A DNA stretch of 64,000 nucleotides from UBA1189 sp045612925 (GTDB lineage Bacteria; Bacteroidota; Bacteroidia; Bacteroidales; Bacteroidaceae), in assembly GCA_045612925.1 (NCBI GenBank), contig JAZKZX010000060.1, forward strand, positions 31,096-95,095, given 5' to 3'. The notes under the pieces were generated by a model. The model saw only the letters and a program-made list of their open reading frames with translations, was not told the DNA's origin and made no database searches. Positions within the stretch are counted from its first letter, which is position 1, and every line of letters starts with the position of its first letter. Below, piece after piece: positions 7,636 through 15,303 of the stretch. Both the position numbers and the translations under genes were made by a program.

Positions 7636-9336
7636 TCATCTAAATCCTACGACGGGGTGTTTGCGTTGGATATGTTCGAGGGACTCGCTATCACAGTAGG
7701 TACGCAGGGTGTCGAGCGAGGCCGACTGGTCGTAGAGGATGTAGTCGACCATGCGCTTGCGGGCGATGTTCTCGATCTGGCCACCGCTGAGACTGTATTC
7801 CGAGGCGAGCGAGTAGGCCTCGTCGGTGCTGAGGGTGGGGATCATGGATTGCCAGATGCTCTGGCGTGCCTCGAGGCTGGGACGGGCAAACTCCACCTTG
7901 TAGAGGAAGCGGCGCTCGAAGGCTTTGTCCATGTTGCTGGTGAGGTTGGTGGTGGCGATGAGGATGCCGTCGAGTTGCTCCATCTCTTCGAGGATGATGT
8001 TTTGCAGGGCGTTCTCCATCTTGTCGACACTGCGGGAGACGTGCTCCATGCGGGTGCCGATGATGGCATCGGCCTCGTTGAATAGCAGGATGGGAGCCTT
8101 GCTGCTCTTGGCGCACAGCTTGCGGTAGCGTTTGAAGAGCTTCTTGACGTTCTGCTCCGACTCGCCCACCCACTTGCTCTTGATGTCGGTGATGTTGACC
8201 TGCATGATGTCGCGCCCCGTGGCCTTGGCCAGCTGGAGGGCGGTCTCGGTTTTGCCCGTGCCCGGAGCTCCGAAGAAGAGGCAGGCGAAGCCCCTGCGCA
8301 TGCCGCTCTCGGCGAGGCGGTGCTGAATGGCCTCGAACTGTTCGGGCTGGAGCAGCTGGCACAGCTTGTCGATGGCCTCGCGCTCGGTGGGGTTGTAGTA
8401 CATGGACTTACCGACGATGTCCTTATGGCTCAGTAGACCGGCACAGTGGTCCAGCGTGTCGTCGGTCTCCCAAGCGAGGCCGAGCTCCTCGGAGAGCTGC
8501 TGGCGCACCTCGGAGGAGGGGGCTATGGAGTTGGAGCTTCCCATGAGGTCGGACTGGCTGTGGTATTCGAGGAGCGCCCCCTGGAGCAGGGGATTGGTGC
8601 CCGAGCTGATGCCCGAACTGATGTGCCCCCATGACCTGCGCTCGAAGAGAAAGCGGTATTGGTTGCTGACGATGCGGGTGTCGCCACTGTTGACATACTC
8701 CCTGCAGCAGTAGAGGAAGAGGACCTGATCGTCGAGGCGGTGCTGAGCGATGCACTTGCACACGCTCAGCGTGCCATTCTTCTGGATGAGGCTGTTGAGT
8801 TCGCCATGGAGCTCCTTTGCCTCCATCAGCTTGTCGTCGCACTGGGTGAAAAGGTCGTCGATGCGCTCGAAGAACTCTGCTAGGGAGAGCCCCTCGTCTG
8901 TGGGGGGGATGTACTCGACATTCCTCATGTAAGCCTGTGCGGCAGCGGGGATGACGACGTACTGGATCTCACCATCCATGTCCTTGACCTTACGGACGAT
9001 GCGGCGATCGACCAGCTCGCCTATCTCGGGCATGTGGGTGATCATGTGCATGTTGCGTGTGTCGAGGTAGTGGGCCATGTTCTTCGTGCTGAGCGGACCT
9101 GCATGGTCGATGAGCATGGCTATGACCATTGACTGCAGTGGGGTAAACTGCAGGCGCTCCTCGAGGAGAGCGAAGGCCTCCTGTGCATTGGTCAGCGACT
9201 CGGGGTCGAGACTGCAGCCTCTGGACTCGATGAGCACTGTCTCCAATGCAGCGATGAGGGTGTCCTTACCGCTGACAACCTCTGTGGCAGCGATGTCGGT
9301 GGCGGATCTGGTGGTTCTTAATCTTCTTAGTCCCAT
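7636..9336 (-). CDS. AAA+ family ATPase (Cdc48/FtsH-like module)
   Basis: A 566-residue protein. The C-terminal AAA+ module has Walker A GAPGTGKT at about 355-362, a pore-like loop KSKWVGESEQN, Walker B ILLFNEAD at about 415-422, sensor-1 region ILIATTN, and arginine-finger region AFERRFLYKVEF. The usual Walker B Asp-Glu is Asn-Glu here, which may slow or alter hydrolysis. The N-terminal 300 residues contain a winged-helix-like stretch (LSTKNMAHYLDTRNMHMI, residues 80-100) that could be a substrate or DNA adaptor. Flanked by WG-repeat genes on the same strand. A remodelling ATPase for proteins or complexes is likely; the target is unknown. Confidence 0.85.
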   Translation of the reverse strand: MGLRRLRTTRSATDIAATEVVSGKDTLIAALETVLIESRGCSLDPESLTNAQEAFALLEERLQFTPLQSMVIAMLIDHAGPLSTKNMAHYLDTRNMHMITHMPEIGELVDRRIVRKVKDMDGEIQYVVIPAAAQAYMRNVEYIPPTDEGLSLAEFFERIDDLFTQCDDKLMEAKELHGELNSLIQKNGTLSVCKCIAQHRLDDQVLFLYCCREYVNSGDTRIVSNQYRFLFERRSWGHISSGISSGTNPLLQGALLEYHSQSDLMGSSNSIAPSSEVRQQLSEELGLAWETDDTLDHCAGLLSHKDIVGKSMYYNPTEREAIDKLCQLLQPEQFEAIQHRLAESGMRRGFACLFFGAPGTGKTETALQLAKATGRDIMQVNITDIKSKWVGESEQNVKKLFKRYRKLCAKSSKAPILLFNEADAIIGTRMEHVSRSVDKMENALQNIILEEMEQLDGILIATTNLTSNMDKAFERRFLYKVEFARPSLEARQSIWQSMIPTLSTDEAYSLASEYSLSGGQIENIARKRMVDYILYDQSASLDTLRTYCDSESLEHIQRKHPVVGFR

Positions 9337-9457
9337 AGTTAGAGCATTTTAGTGTTTAGAGTTTAGTGTTTAGTGAGTCATCCGGATGGAAGCCAATAGC
9401 TAACAGTCAGCAACCAACCGACAAGTACCGTGTGTAGGGGAGGAGCACCCTGCTTAT

Positions 9458-10174
9458 TCAAAAGTTGGGGCGGAAGTTGTACCACCACTTGTCCTGGTCT
9501 TCGTCGCTGAGGGGCTCAGCGAGGAACTGGCCATCGCCGCTGATGTATCCCCAGGTGTCACCGAGGCGTACGTGTACATTGTCATTCTCGTCGGGCTCCA
9601 TCTCATCGTAGATGGGAGCTACATAGCTTCCATGCAGTGTGCAGAGACCATACTTGCCCTCGTTCTCGAGCATTACGATGTGGTTGAACGGCTCGTAGAT
9701 GGTATCTACCATGGTGGGGAGGAGCTCGGTGCCGTCGGGGCGGAGGATGGTGGCCTTGCTGCCGCGGTGGACGATGAAGTGGTCGGTCCAGGGGCAGAAG
9801 GTGATGTAGTCGTAGATGAAGTCGCAGATGGGTTTGCCACTGCCGTCGGCGTTTACGATGGCATACTTATCCTCCCCGTTCATGACGGGCACGGGGAGCT
9901 CGCGCCAGTGGTCGTAGCGGTAGCGGGCGCCAATGGCCTTGTACAGCGCGGGGATGCGCACCTGGCCAGTGATGTCCTTGAGGCCCGTGAGACCGTTCTC
10001 GGTGAACTCCTGGTCGAAGAGGTCGTACTCGTCATGTAGCGCCTCCATCTTCTCGATGTACTCGTTGGCGAGGTTGAAGTCACCGTTGCGCATAGCTGCG
10101 TTCATCTCTGCGTTGTAGGTGGTGAACTTGTTGATGATCTCAGCGGTGGGGAGGTTTTTGCTCTTCTGTGTCAT
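9458..10174 (-). CDS. WG-repeat protein, paralogue of the gene at 13417
   Basis: A 238-residue protein with an N-terminal helical part (TYNAEMNAAMRNGDFNLANEYIEKMEAL) and then WG-type repeats such as EDKYAIVNADGSG, EGKYGLCTLHG and the final GDTWGYISGDGQF. It is a near-duplicate of the 239-residue protein at 13417-14136, matching along the full length. Both sit divergently from a PTYPLDRRVLEII gene, so the pair moved as a unit. Promoter at 10226-10274 has the island dyad. Probably a cytoplasmic scaffold; function unknown. Confidence 0.85.
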   Translation of the reverse strand: MTQKSKNLPTAEIINKFTTYNAEMNAAMRNGDFNLANEYIEKMEALHDEYDLFDQEFTENGLTGLKDITGQVRIPALYKAIGARYRYDHWRELPVPVMNGEDKYAIVNADGSGKPICDFIYDYITFCPWTDHFIVHRGSKATILRPDGTELLPTMVDTIYEPFNHIVMLENEGKYGLCTLHGSYVAPIYDEMEPDENDNVHVRLGDTWGYISGDGQFLAEPLSDEDQDKWWYNFRPNF

Positions 10175-10225
10175 AGCAGTAAAGACTTTAAGGTTAATGT
10201 ATACGTGTTTTCAACTTTCACGCTG

Positions 10226-10274
10226 CAAAGTAAAAGCTTTTTCCCCAGAAAGGCTGTGAAACCTGTACACGGCC
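10226..10274 (-). promoter_or_regulatory. Dyad-type promoter for the WG gene at 9458
   Basis: Minus-strand -7 variant TTACTTTG (10226-10233), then GGCTGTG at 10252-10258, spacer AAACCTGTA at 10259-10267 and CACGGCC at 10268-10274. The spacer starts 26 nt from the -7 box. One stem pair is G-T. The surrounding 75 bp are repeated twice more upstream of the paralogous WG gene at 14136. Confidence 0.7.
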
Positions 10275-10398
10275 GAATAATGTGTTAATTTTGTGTTAAG
10301 TAGATGGACGGATTTGGAAATCTCGGATTTTTGTTATAATATTTGTAAACACATAGCACAGCAATAAATCTTTATCCATCCTATTAATATATTTGATT

Positions 10399-11094
10399 AT
10401 GGAAAGACCGACTTATCCTTTAGACAGACGAGTGCTTGAAATCATTATTCATGATTTAGGTATGGAATCTAAGGTCTGCCTTGACGCAGAATCTAAAGCT
10501 TCTTCGTCAACATATGATGAAATCGCTATAATCATAGCAAATAAAGCGTGGGCATATATGTCAAGGCCGGGTGATAAACGTACCGAAGAGTATAATCCGT
10601 TGGATAGAATCACTTGGGAACGAATTTTTGGACAATTATCATCCAAGTCAAAATGTAGCATTAGAACACTTCAGCAGATAGCGCATGCTTTAGAATATCG
10701 CAACTGGGATGATTTGATGAAATGTATAGAAGACGACTATCATAATATAATTGAGAGGGGAATAGGTAGAGGACATTATGCATCTAGGATAAGTGTATCA
10801 TCTAATAGATGTCACAAAATTAGTGAGGGTGACAAAGTGGATATAATTTGGGATAAATACCATAGAGGAATCGCAAGAGCAGAATTGACATATCTTGGAA
10901 ATAATCGTTATCGTGTGGACGATAGAGAAAATTGTAAACTTGAGCCAGGAGACGAGTTTATTTGTAAGGATTATATGTTGCCATCTTTGTACTTTACTAA
11001 TATAATAAGAGGGGGTGAGTCTATAGGCACGTACCATGGTGAGGGAATGTTTAAGAGGATTATCATTCATAGGAATGGTGAACTCATAAAGTAG
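10399..11094 (+). CDS. Protein of unknown function, PTYPLDRRVLEII family (copy 1)
   Basis: A 231-residue protein, paralogous to the one at 14449-15186. The N-terminal 120 residues include TEEYNPLDRITWERIFG and then IRTLQQIAHALEYRNWDDLM. The second stretch resembles a helix-turn-helix-like unit seen at the start of many Bacteroidota proteins. The C-terminal part is beta-rich, with GDKVDIIW, LTYLGNNRYRV and KLEPGDEFICKDY, suggesting an SH3- or S1-like barrel. The start is the ATG at 10399. The DNA is clearly more AT-rich than neighbours, a sign of recent acquisition. Divergent from the WG gene. A regulator is plausible, but this is inference. Confidence 0.75.
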   Translation: MERPTYPLDRRVLEIIIHDLGMESKVCLDAESKASSSTYDEIAIIIANKAWAYMSRPGDKRTEEYNPLDRITWERIFGQLSSKSKCSIRTLQQIAHALEYRNWDDLMKCIEDDYHNIIERGIGRGHYASRISVSSNRCHKISEGDKVDIIWDKYHRGIARAELTYLGNNRYRVDDRENCKLEPGDEFICKDYMLPSLYFTNIIRGGESIGTYHGEGMFKRIIIHRNGELIK

Positions 11095-11113
11095 TGTGCG
11101 AAGGATTCACAGG
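11093..11113 (-). promoter_or_regulatory. Decayed copy of the island dyad
   Basis: Directly after the stop of the gene at 10399, the minus strand reads CCTGTG, AATCCTTCG, CAC, a degenerate form of the shared motif. No -7 box is found 26 nt away on either side, so it is probably not a working promoter. The stop region CTCATAAAGTAG matches that of the kinase gene at 18426, which is followed by a good copy. Confidence 0.4.
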
Positions 11114-11189
11114 AATAGTAATTATCGACAAAAAAGATAAATAACGAGAGCAAACGATACGTTTTGTCATATGTTATGGTTCTGCCTCG

Positions 11190-11206
11190 CCCCCTTGAAG
11201 AGGGGG
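11190..11206. terminator. GC-rich hairpin between convergent genes
   Basis: CCCCCT at 11190-11195 and AGGGGG at 11201-11206 form a short strong stem, followed by TGTGCTTTT. It lies in the 180-bp gap between the gene ending at 11094 and the one ending at 11275, so it may serve as a terminator; it also resembles the CCCCTT...AAGGGG intergenic repeats of this order. Confidence 0.4.
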
Positions 11207-11274
11207 TGTGCTTTTAAGTTAGTCCTTCCGTGATTAAAATGTAATATATACCCTTTCTTACCAATCTGTCTGCT

Positions 11275-11748
11275 TTACCCCTCTACTTCCTCTGAAGGGG
11301 TGTCTGATGGTTTCTGTATCAATGGTTTGATAGCTTGGTATATGTCGCGCAGGTCGATGTGGCGAAACTCGGAGGTGAGCCTGCGGGCACATGTCCAGCT
11401 CATGCTCTTGAAGGCTATACGGGGACATTGGGAGTCGGGTACATAGAGGTATAGCTCTCCCTTCGCTTGATCCCATACGAGGGCCTCTTCATCGAGGTAT
11501 TTTGTGTAGAGGGATGAGGCTAAGACGGCGCTCTTCAAGGAGAGAACCTTGATGCCGTCCTCGGTCTCGCCATGGCTATAGCGTGATGAAATGACGGGGC
11601 ATAACTCAGCATAGCCACGCTCGTCGCATTGGGATGTCTTGAAGGCGTCCTCGAGGTAGGATGTGTCCAATACGGCGGGATAGAGAGGGCGGTCTTTATT
11701 TTCCTCTATCATTGCCAAAAATTCTTTCTTGAGTGATTCGATGTCCAT
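11275..11748 (-). CDS. Hypothetical protein, third gene of the Sel1 operon
   Basis: A 157-residue soluble protein with no domain I recognise. It starts MDIESLKKEFLAMIEENKDRP, which is the pattern of the SseB-type N-terminal domain seen in small enhanced-serine-sensitivity proteins, and continues with alternating strands and helices (GIKVLSLKSAVLASSLY; GELYLYVPDS). It follows the 103-residue gene by 24 nt on the same strand, so co-transcription from 13017 is likely. The SseB resemblance is weak and not a confident call. Confidence 0.65.
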   Translation of the reverse strand: MDIESLKKEFLAMIEENKDRPLYPAVLDTSYLEDAFKTSQCDERGYAELCPVISSRYSHGETEDGIKVLSLKSAVLASSLYTKYLDEEALVWDQAKGELYLYVPDSQCPRIAFKSMSWTCARRLTSEFRHIDLRDIYQAIKPLIQKPSDTPSEEVEG

Positions 11749-11772
11749 AATTGTAGAGATGGTTAAGGTGGA

Positions 11773-12084
11773 TTAAGAAAGGTAATGCTTTACCAATCGC
11801 TCGATATATTCCTCGTTGGGGACTCGCTTGCCCGATTCGTCAAGCATAGTAATATCCTCTGCCAAATGATGATATTCGCAGGGCGTTGTGTTCACTGGAC
11901 GGCCATCGCTGTCTCTATAGACTGTGCCATCGTCATTCAGGTCGAATCCCGATTCTGCCAGAGTGCGAACCTCTACTATGGACTCATCGGAAAAATCGAT
12001 ATGAAAGAGTTCGTCGGGATTGTAGCCATTACAACGAAGATGATCTTTGATGTAGTAACACACGTAGTCAAAGCTATATTCCAT
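11773..12084 (-). CDS. Small hypothetical protein
   Basis: A 103-residue acidic soluble protein (starts MEYSFDYVCYYIKDHL) without a recognised domain. It lies 18 nt downstream of the Sel1-repeat gene and 24 nt upstream of the next gene, all on the minus strand, so it is the middle gene of a three-gene operon. No signal peptide or membrane segment. Confidence 0.65.
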   Translation of the reverse strand: MEYSFDYVCYYIKDHLRCNGYNPDELFHIDFSDESIVEVRTLAESGFDLNDDGTVYRDSDGRPVNTTPCEYHHLAEDITMLDESGKRVPNEEYIERLVKHYLS

Positions 12085-12102
12085 TGATATATTTATATAA
12101 TG

Positions 12103-12993
12103 TTAATTGTTTGTTCTTATTTCTGCTTCTCTTTCAACGGCTAATCGCTCGAGCGAGGCTTTGGCCTCTTCGTCGCCCCGCTCGGCGGCTTGCTGGTACC
12201 AGTGGATGGCTTGCTCGAGGTCTTCGGCAACGCCATAGCCATTTTCGTAGCAATAGCCAAGCATCTCCATGGCATTCTCGTCGTCTTGCTCGGCTGCGAG
12301 ACGGAAGAGTTCTACGGCTCGCTCATCGTCTTCCTCTACGATGTCGCCATCGAAGTAGAGGGTGCCAAGGGTGAATAGGGCGTCGGCATCGCCCTGATCG
12401 GCGGCTTGGCGGTACCAATAGATGGCTTGCTCTCCGTCCTTCTCGACCCCCAAGCCCTCTTCGTAACAGGTGCCGAGGTGGTACTGGGCATAAACATCGC
12501 CTTGCTCGGCGGCTTGCCGGTACCAATATGCTGCTTGCTCATCGTCTTGCTCGACGCCCTCGCCGTTTTTGTAGAGACTGGCAAGGAGTGTCTGGGCAAA
12601 CTTGTTACCTTGCTCGGCTGCGAGTCGGTACCAGTGGGCGGCTTGAGTATCGTCCTGCTCTACCACCTTGCCTTCTAAGTAGTATGAGGCTATGCGTCTT
12701 TGGGACTCGGCAAATCCCTGCTCTGCTGACTTGCGAAACCAGAGGTATGCTTGCTTGGGGTTGGGCTCGCCGTCATAGCCCTTCTCGTACCATACGCCCA
12801 GGGCGCACTCGCCACGGGCATTGCCCTGCTCTGCTGACAGGGTGAAGTAGTGATGGGCCTTGGCGAGGTCTTTCTCTGTGTCAATGCCATTGGCATAGCG
12901 TAGTCCAAGTTCGCACTGAGCAGCTGCATCGCCCTGCTCGGCTAATGCCTGCAGCTCCTGGAGGGTGGGAGTGTTTTCGTTGGGGTGTGTCAT
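12103..12993 (-). CDS. Sel1-like repeat (TPR-like) protein
   Basis: A 296-residue protein built almost wholly of Sel1-like repeats of about 36 residues: units such as AAQCELGLRYANGIDTEKDLAKAHHYFTLSAEQG are followed by at least six more with the A..LG..Y..G.GV..D...A..WY..AAEQG pattern. Such repeats form helical solenoids for protein-protein contacts. No signal peptide, so it is likely cytoplasmic. First gene of a three-gene operon with a canonical promoter at 13017-13047. In this island it joins WG-repeat scaffolds and an AAA+ ATPase. Confidence 0.9.
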   Translation of the reverse strand: MTHPNENTPTLQELQALAEQGDAAAQCELGLRYANGIDTEKDLAKAHHYFTLSAEQGNARGECALGVWYEKGYDGEPNPKQAYLWFRKSAEQGFAESQRRIASYYLEGKVVEQDDTQAAHWYRLAAEQGNKFAQTLLASLYKNGEGVEQDDEQAAYWYRQAAEQGDVYAQYHLGTCYEEGLGVEKDGEQAIYWYRQAADQGDADALFTLGTLYFDGDIVEEDDERAVELFRLAAEQDDENAMEMLGYCYENGYGVAEDLEQAIHWYQQAAERGDEEAKASLERLAVEREAEIRTNN

Positions 12994-13016
12994 AGTTGTT
13001 GTTCTTAATAGTGATG

Positions 13017-13047
13017 CAAATGTACGGGATTAGTTTGTTAAATGCAA
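13017..13047 (-). promoter_or_regulatory. Promoter of the Sel1 operon
   Basis: Minus-strand TACATTTG (13017-13024) with a TTG at 13045-13047, 20 nt upstream. The start codon is 24 nt downstream of the -7 box. No dyad at the usual place. Confidence 0.65.
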
Positions 13048-13190
13048 GTGTATGTGGGTGTTGTCAGCTTTTTCAGCTCTGCTCGGCTTCAATCATGCCC
13101 TTGCTGCTGAGGTCGGAGGCTGAGCATGAGGCAGTGGGCGTAGTATCGGCCAAGAGCTCGTGGAGGATGGCTATGACCCATCTGAGGATT
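13048..13190 (-). pseudogene. 3' remnant of a pfkB-like gene
   Basis: This stretch matches the end of the pfkB gene (5788-5925) closely, including the stop codon and some 3' flank. The minus-strand peptide HELLADTTPTASCSAS, then DLSSKGMIEAEQS, aligns with HECLSEATLTASRSVS, YLSSKGMIDAEQG at the PfkB C-terminus. The match ends abruptly near 13190 and no kinase core is left. A reading frame runs on to 13351 only by passing through a repeat, so I treat it as a gene fragment, not a gene. Confidence 0.8.
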
Positions 13191-13269
13191 TTTCTCTTGA
13201 ATCTTTTCATAAATGAATGTCTCTTTGGGTTATTGTTAGTTGTAGGAGATGGACAATGAGCGATGAACT

Positions 13270-13425
13270 TGTTTAGGGAGTTAAGGAGTTTAGGTGTTAC
13301 GCTCCGCTTAGGAGTATAGACGATAGTCCGTCCGCGGCTTGCGATTTTCATAGTCTAAAGTATCGTCTTTACTCCTTCACTCCTATACACCTTTACTCCC
13401 AAGAAGAAACACTTCTTTACTCCTC
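13270..13425 (-). repeat. Type A dispersed repeat, copy 1
   Basis: A 150-bp element of GGAGT/ACTCC-rich arms around a core in which GACGATA and TATCGTC pair across about 36 nt containing AAAATCGCAAGCCGCG. Core here at about 13319-13368, inverted relative to copies 2 and 4. Its right end runs into the 3' end of the WG gene at 13417. Confidence 0.8.
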
Positions 13426-14136
13426 CCAGTCGGGGTCGAAGTTGTAGAGCCACTTGTCGTAGTCTTCGTCGCTGAGGGGCTCGGGGAGAAACTCGCCCTC
13501 GCTACTGATGTAGCCCCAGGTGTCACCCAGGCGTACATGTACCTTGTTGTCCTCGTCGGGCTCAATCTCTTCGAAGCGGGGAGCCACGAAGTCGCCACCT
13601 AAGGTGCAGAAACCATACTTGTCCTCATCCTTGAGGATGATGATGTGGTTGAACGGTTCGTAGATGGTGTCTACCATAGCGGGGAAGAGTGCAGAGCCGT
13701 CGGGGCATAGGAGGGTAGTCTTGTTTCCGACATGTGCTCTGAAGTCGCTGGTCCAGGGGAAGATTTCGATATAGTCATAGGCAAACTCGCACAGAGGTGT
13801 GCCACTGCCGTCGGCCTTGACGATGGCATACTTGTCCTCGCTGTTCATGACGGCTACGGGGAGGCTGCGCCAATGGTCGTAGCGGTAGCGGTCACCGATG
13901 GCCTTGTACTGGGCGGGGATGCGCACCTTGCCGGTGATGTCCATGAGGCCTGTGAGACCATTCTCGGTGAACTCCTGATCGAAGAAGTCGTACTCGGCGG
14001 TGAGTGCCTCTACCTTTCTCAAGTACTCGTTGGCGAGGTCGAGGTCGTTGCTCTTCAGGGCGGCGTTCATCTCAGCGTTGTAGGCTACGAAGGTTGAGAT
14101 CGTCTCGGCGGTGGGGAGTAGTTTTGTCTGTTCCAT
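13417..14136 (-). CDS. WG-repeat protein, paralogue of the gene at 9458
   Basis: A 239-residue protein with the same layout as the 9458 gene: helical start (TYNAEMN motif appears as AYNAEMNAALKSND), repeats EDKYAIVKADGSG and EDKYGFCTLGGD, and final GDTWGYISSEGEF. It is divergent from the second PLDRR-type gene. Two tandem dyad promoters precede it at 14188 and 14289. The duplicates differ mainly at the repeat surfaces, which would fit divergence in binding partner. Confidence 0.85.
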   Translation of the reverse strand: MEQTKLLPTAETISTFVAYNAEMNAALKSNDLDLANEYLRKVEALTAEYDFFDQEFTENGLTGLMDITGKVRIPAQYKAIGDRYRYDHWRSLPVAVMNSEDKYAIVKADGSGTPLCEFAYDYIEIFPWTSDFRAHVGNKTTLLCPDGSALFPAMVDTIYEPFNHIIILKDEDKYGFCTLGGDFVAPRFEEIEPDEDNKVHVRLGDTWGYISSEGEFLPEPLSDEDYDKWLYNFDPDWEE

Positions 14137-14187
14137 GTGAATGTAATGTTTTAAAGGTTTATAACTCGTGTTTCAATTTTCATGCTG

Positions 14188-14236
14188 CAAAGTAATACAT
14201 ATTTTTTGTGAAAGGCTGTGAATCCTGTACACGCTC
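14188..14236 (-). promoter_or_regulatory. Dyad-type promoter, proximal copy
   Basis: Minus-strand -7 variant TTACTTTG (14188-14195); GGCTGTG at 14214-14220, spacer AATCCTGTA at 14221-14229, then CAC at 14230-14232 followed by an imperfect right arm. The spacer again begins 26 nt from the -7 box. Confidence 0.7.
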
Positions 14237-14288
14237 GAACAAATTTTCTTTATATGTCAGTAAACTCGTGTCCTCAGTTTTCATGACG

Positions 14289-14338
14289 CAAAGTAATATA
14301 TAATCTATGAGAAAAATCGTGAATCCTGTACGCGGCTC
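14289..14338 (-). promoter_or_regulatory. Dyad-type promoter, distal tandem copy
   Basis: Second copy of the same 75-bp module in the same direction: TTACTTTG at 14289-14296, GTG then AATCCTGTA at 14322-14330, then CGC. Spacing to the -7 box is 26 nt. The dyad arms are weaker than in the other copies. The 312-bp gap 14137-14448 holds these two modules and the divergent promoter of the next gene, and no gene. Confidence 0.6.
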
Positions 14339-14448
14339 GTTTTTAGACGATTTTGTTGGGAAGTGCTTGGAAATGTCGAATATTTTTTATAATATTTGCA
14401 AATCGAGTAACGAAAAATCTTATACTAATCTTAATACCTATATATATT

Positions 14449-15186
14449 ATGGCAAATCCTACTTATCCACTGGACAGACGAGTGCTTGAGATTATCATGG
14501 TGCTTACAGAAACTACACGTGAGGTTAATCTCGATACCGAAGCTAAGGCAACTAACGCCGTGTTTGAGAAAATTAGCACCAAGGTAGCAGATGAAGCATG
14601 GGAGATGGTGCGAGGAAATAGAAGTGAAGATGAACGCACTAAGGAGTATAAACCTAAGGATCCTAATACGTGGAAGCGCGTATTCGGGCACAACAATATG
14701 AGCAAGGGGTCTACCATCGGCACTGAAACTCTGAATCAGATATTGCTATTCCTTGACTACGCAAAGTGGGAAGATGTAGTAAAAGACCTCGACAATTTGT
14801 ATAAGCGTGTCGTAGAAGAGCAGCAGCCCATTCGTAAAGCTGATGATGTGTCGGAACAAACACCGTATACCAACTTCAGCCACCTGAGACCGGGCGATGA
14901 ACTGGATGTGTATTGGCTCAAGAGTAGCAGATATGATGCGCCAGGCGAGGCTTGCATGAAAATTCGTTATCTGGGAAGTTATGGAACTTATGGTGCACCT
15001 AAATTCCATATCAATGCCGTGCAGAACTGCTCGCTCGAGGCAGGAGAGGATTTTGATGCCCAGTGCTTAGAAGAGGGCATGAAGATTATGCTCACCAACC
15101 GACGACTCAACAATCGCCACAGAGGCAATTATGTGAGCGGCAGTGCGGTGACCTCTATCAAGATTTTCCGCAAGAAGGATTGCTGA
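14449..15186 (+). CDS. Protein of unknown function, PTYPLDRRVLEII family (copy 2)
   Basis: A 245-residue paralogue of the 231-residue protein at 10399. Shared parts: the opening PTYPLDRRVLEII, then RTKEYKPKDPNTWKRVFG, a helical IGTETLNQILLFLDYAKWEDVV, and a beta-rich C-terminus with RPGDELDVYW and CSLEAGEDF. Start is the ATG at 14449; the extra 32 upstream residues are non-coding in look and pass through the promoter. Both paralogues have TTATAATATTTG upstream, a variant -7 region. The large kinase fusion follows 117 nt downstream on the same strand. Function unknown; a DNA-binding role is possible from the helix pattern. Confidence 0.75.
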   Translation: MANPTYPLDRRVLEIIMVLTETTREVNLDTEAKATNAVFEKISTKVADEAWEMVRGNRSEDERTKEYKPKDPNTWKRVFGHNNMSKGSTIGTETLNQILLFLDYAKWEDVVKDLDNLYKRVVEEQQPIRKADDVSEQTPYTNFSHLRPGDELDVYWLKSSRYDAPGEACMKIRYLGSYGTYGAPKFHINAVQNCSLEAGEDFDAQCLEEGMKIMLTNRRLNNRHRGNYVSGSAVTSIKIFRKKDC

Positions 15187-15303
15187 TAGGGAAGTATTCT
15201 CTTTTCCCAATATCTGTCAGTTGCATATATTATATATAGAATTAATATGTGGTTTGAATAGGGCTATTAACGTAGGGAAATAACTATATAAAGGAATGTG
15301 AAT

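Noticed and set aside
13073..13351. 92-codon minus-strand frame
   Set aside because: Its C-terminus is a pfkB scrap and its N-terminus is the type A repeat; treated as remnant plus repeat, not a gene.
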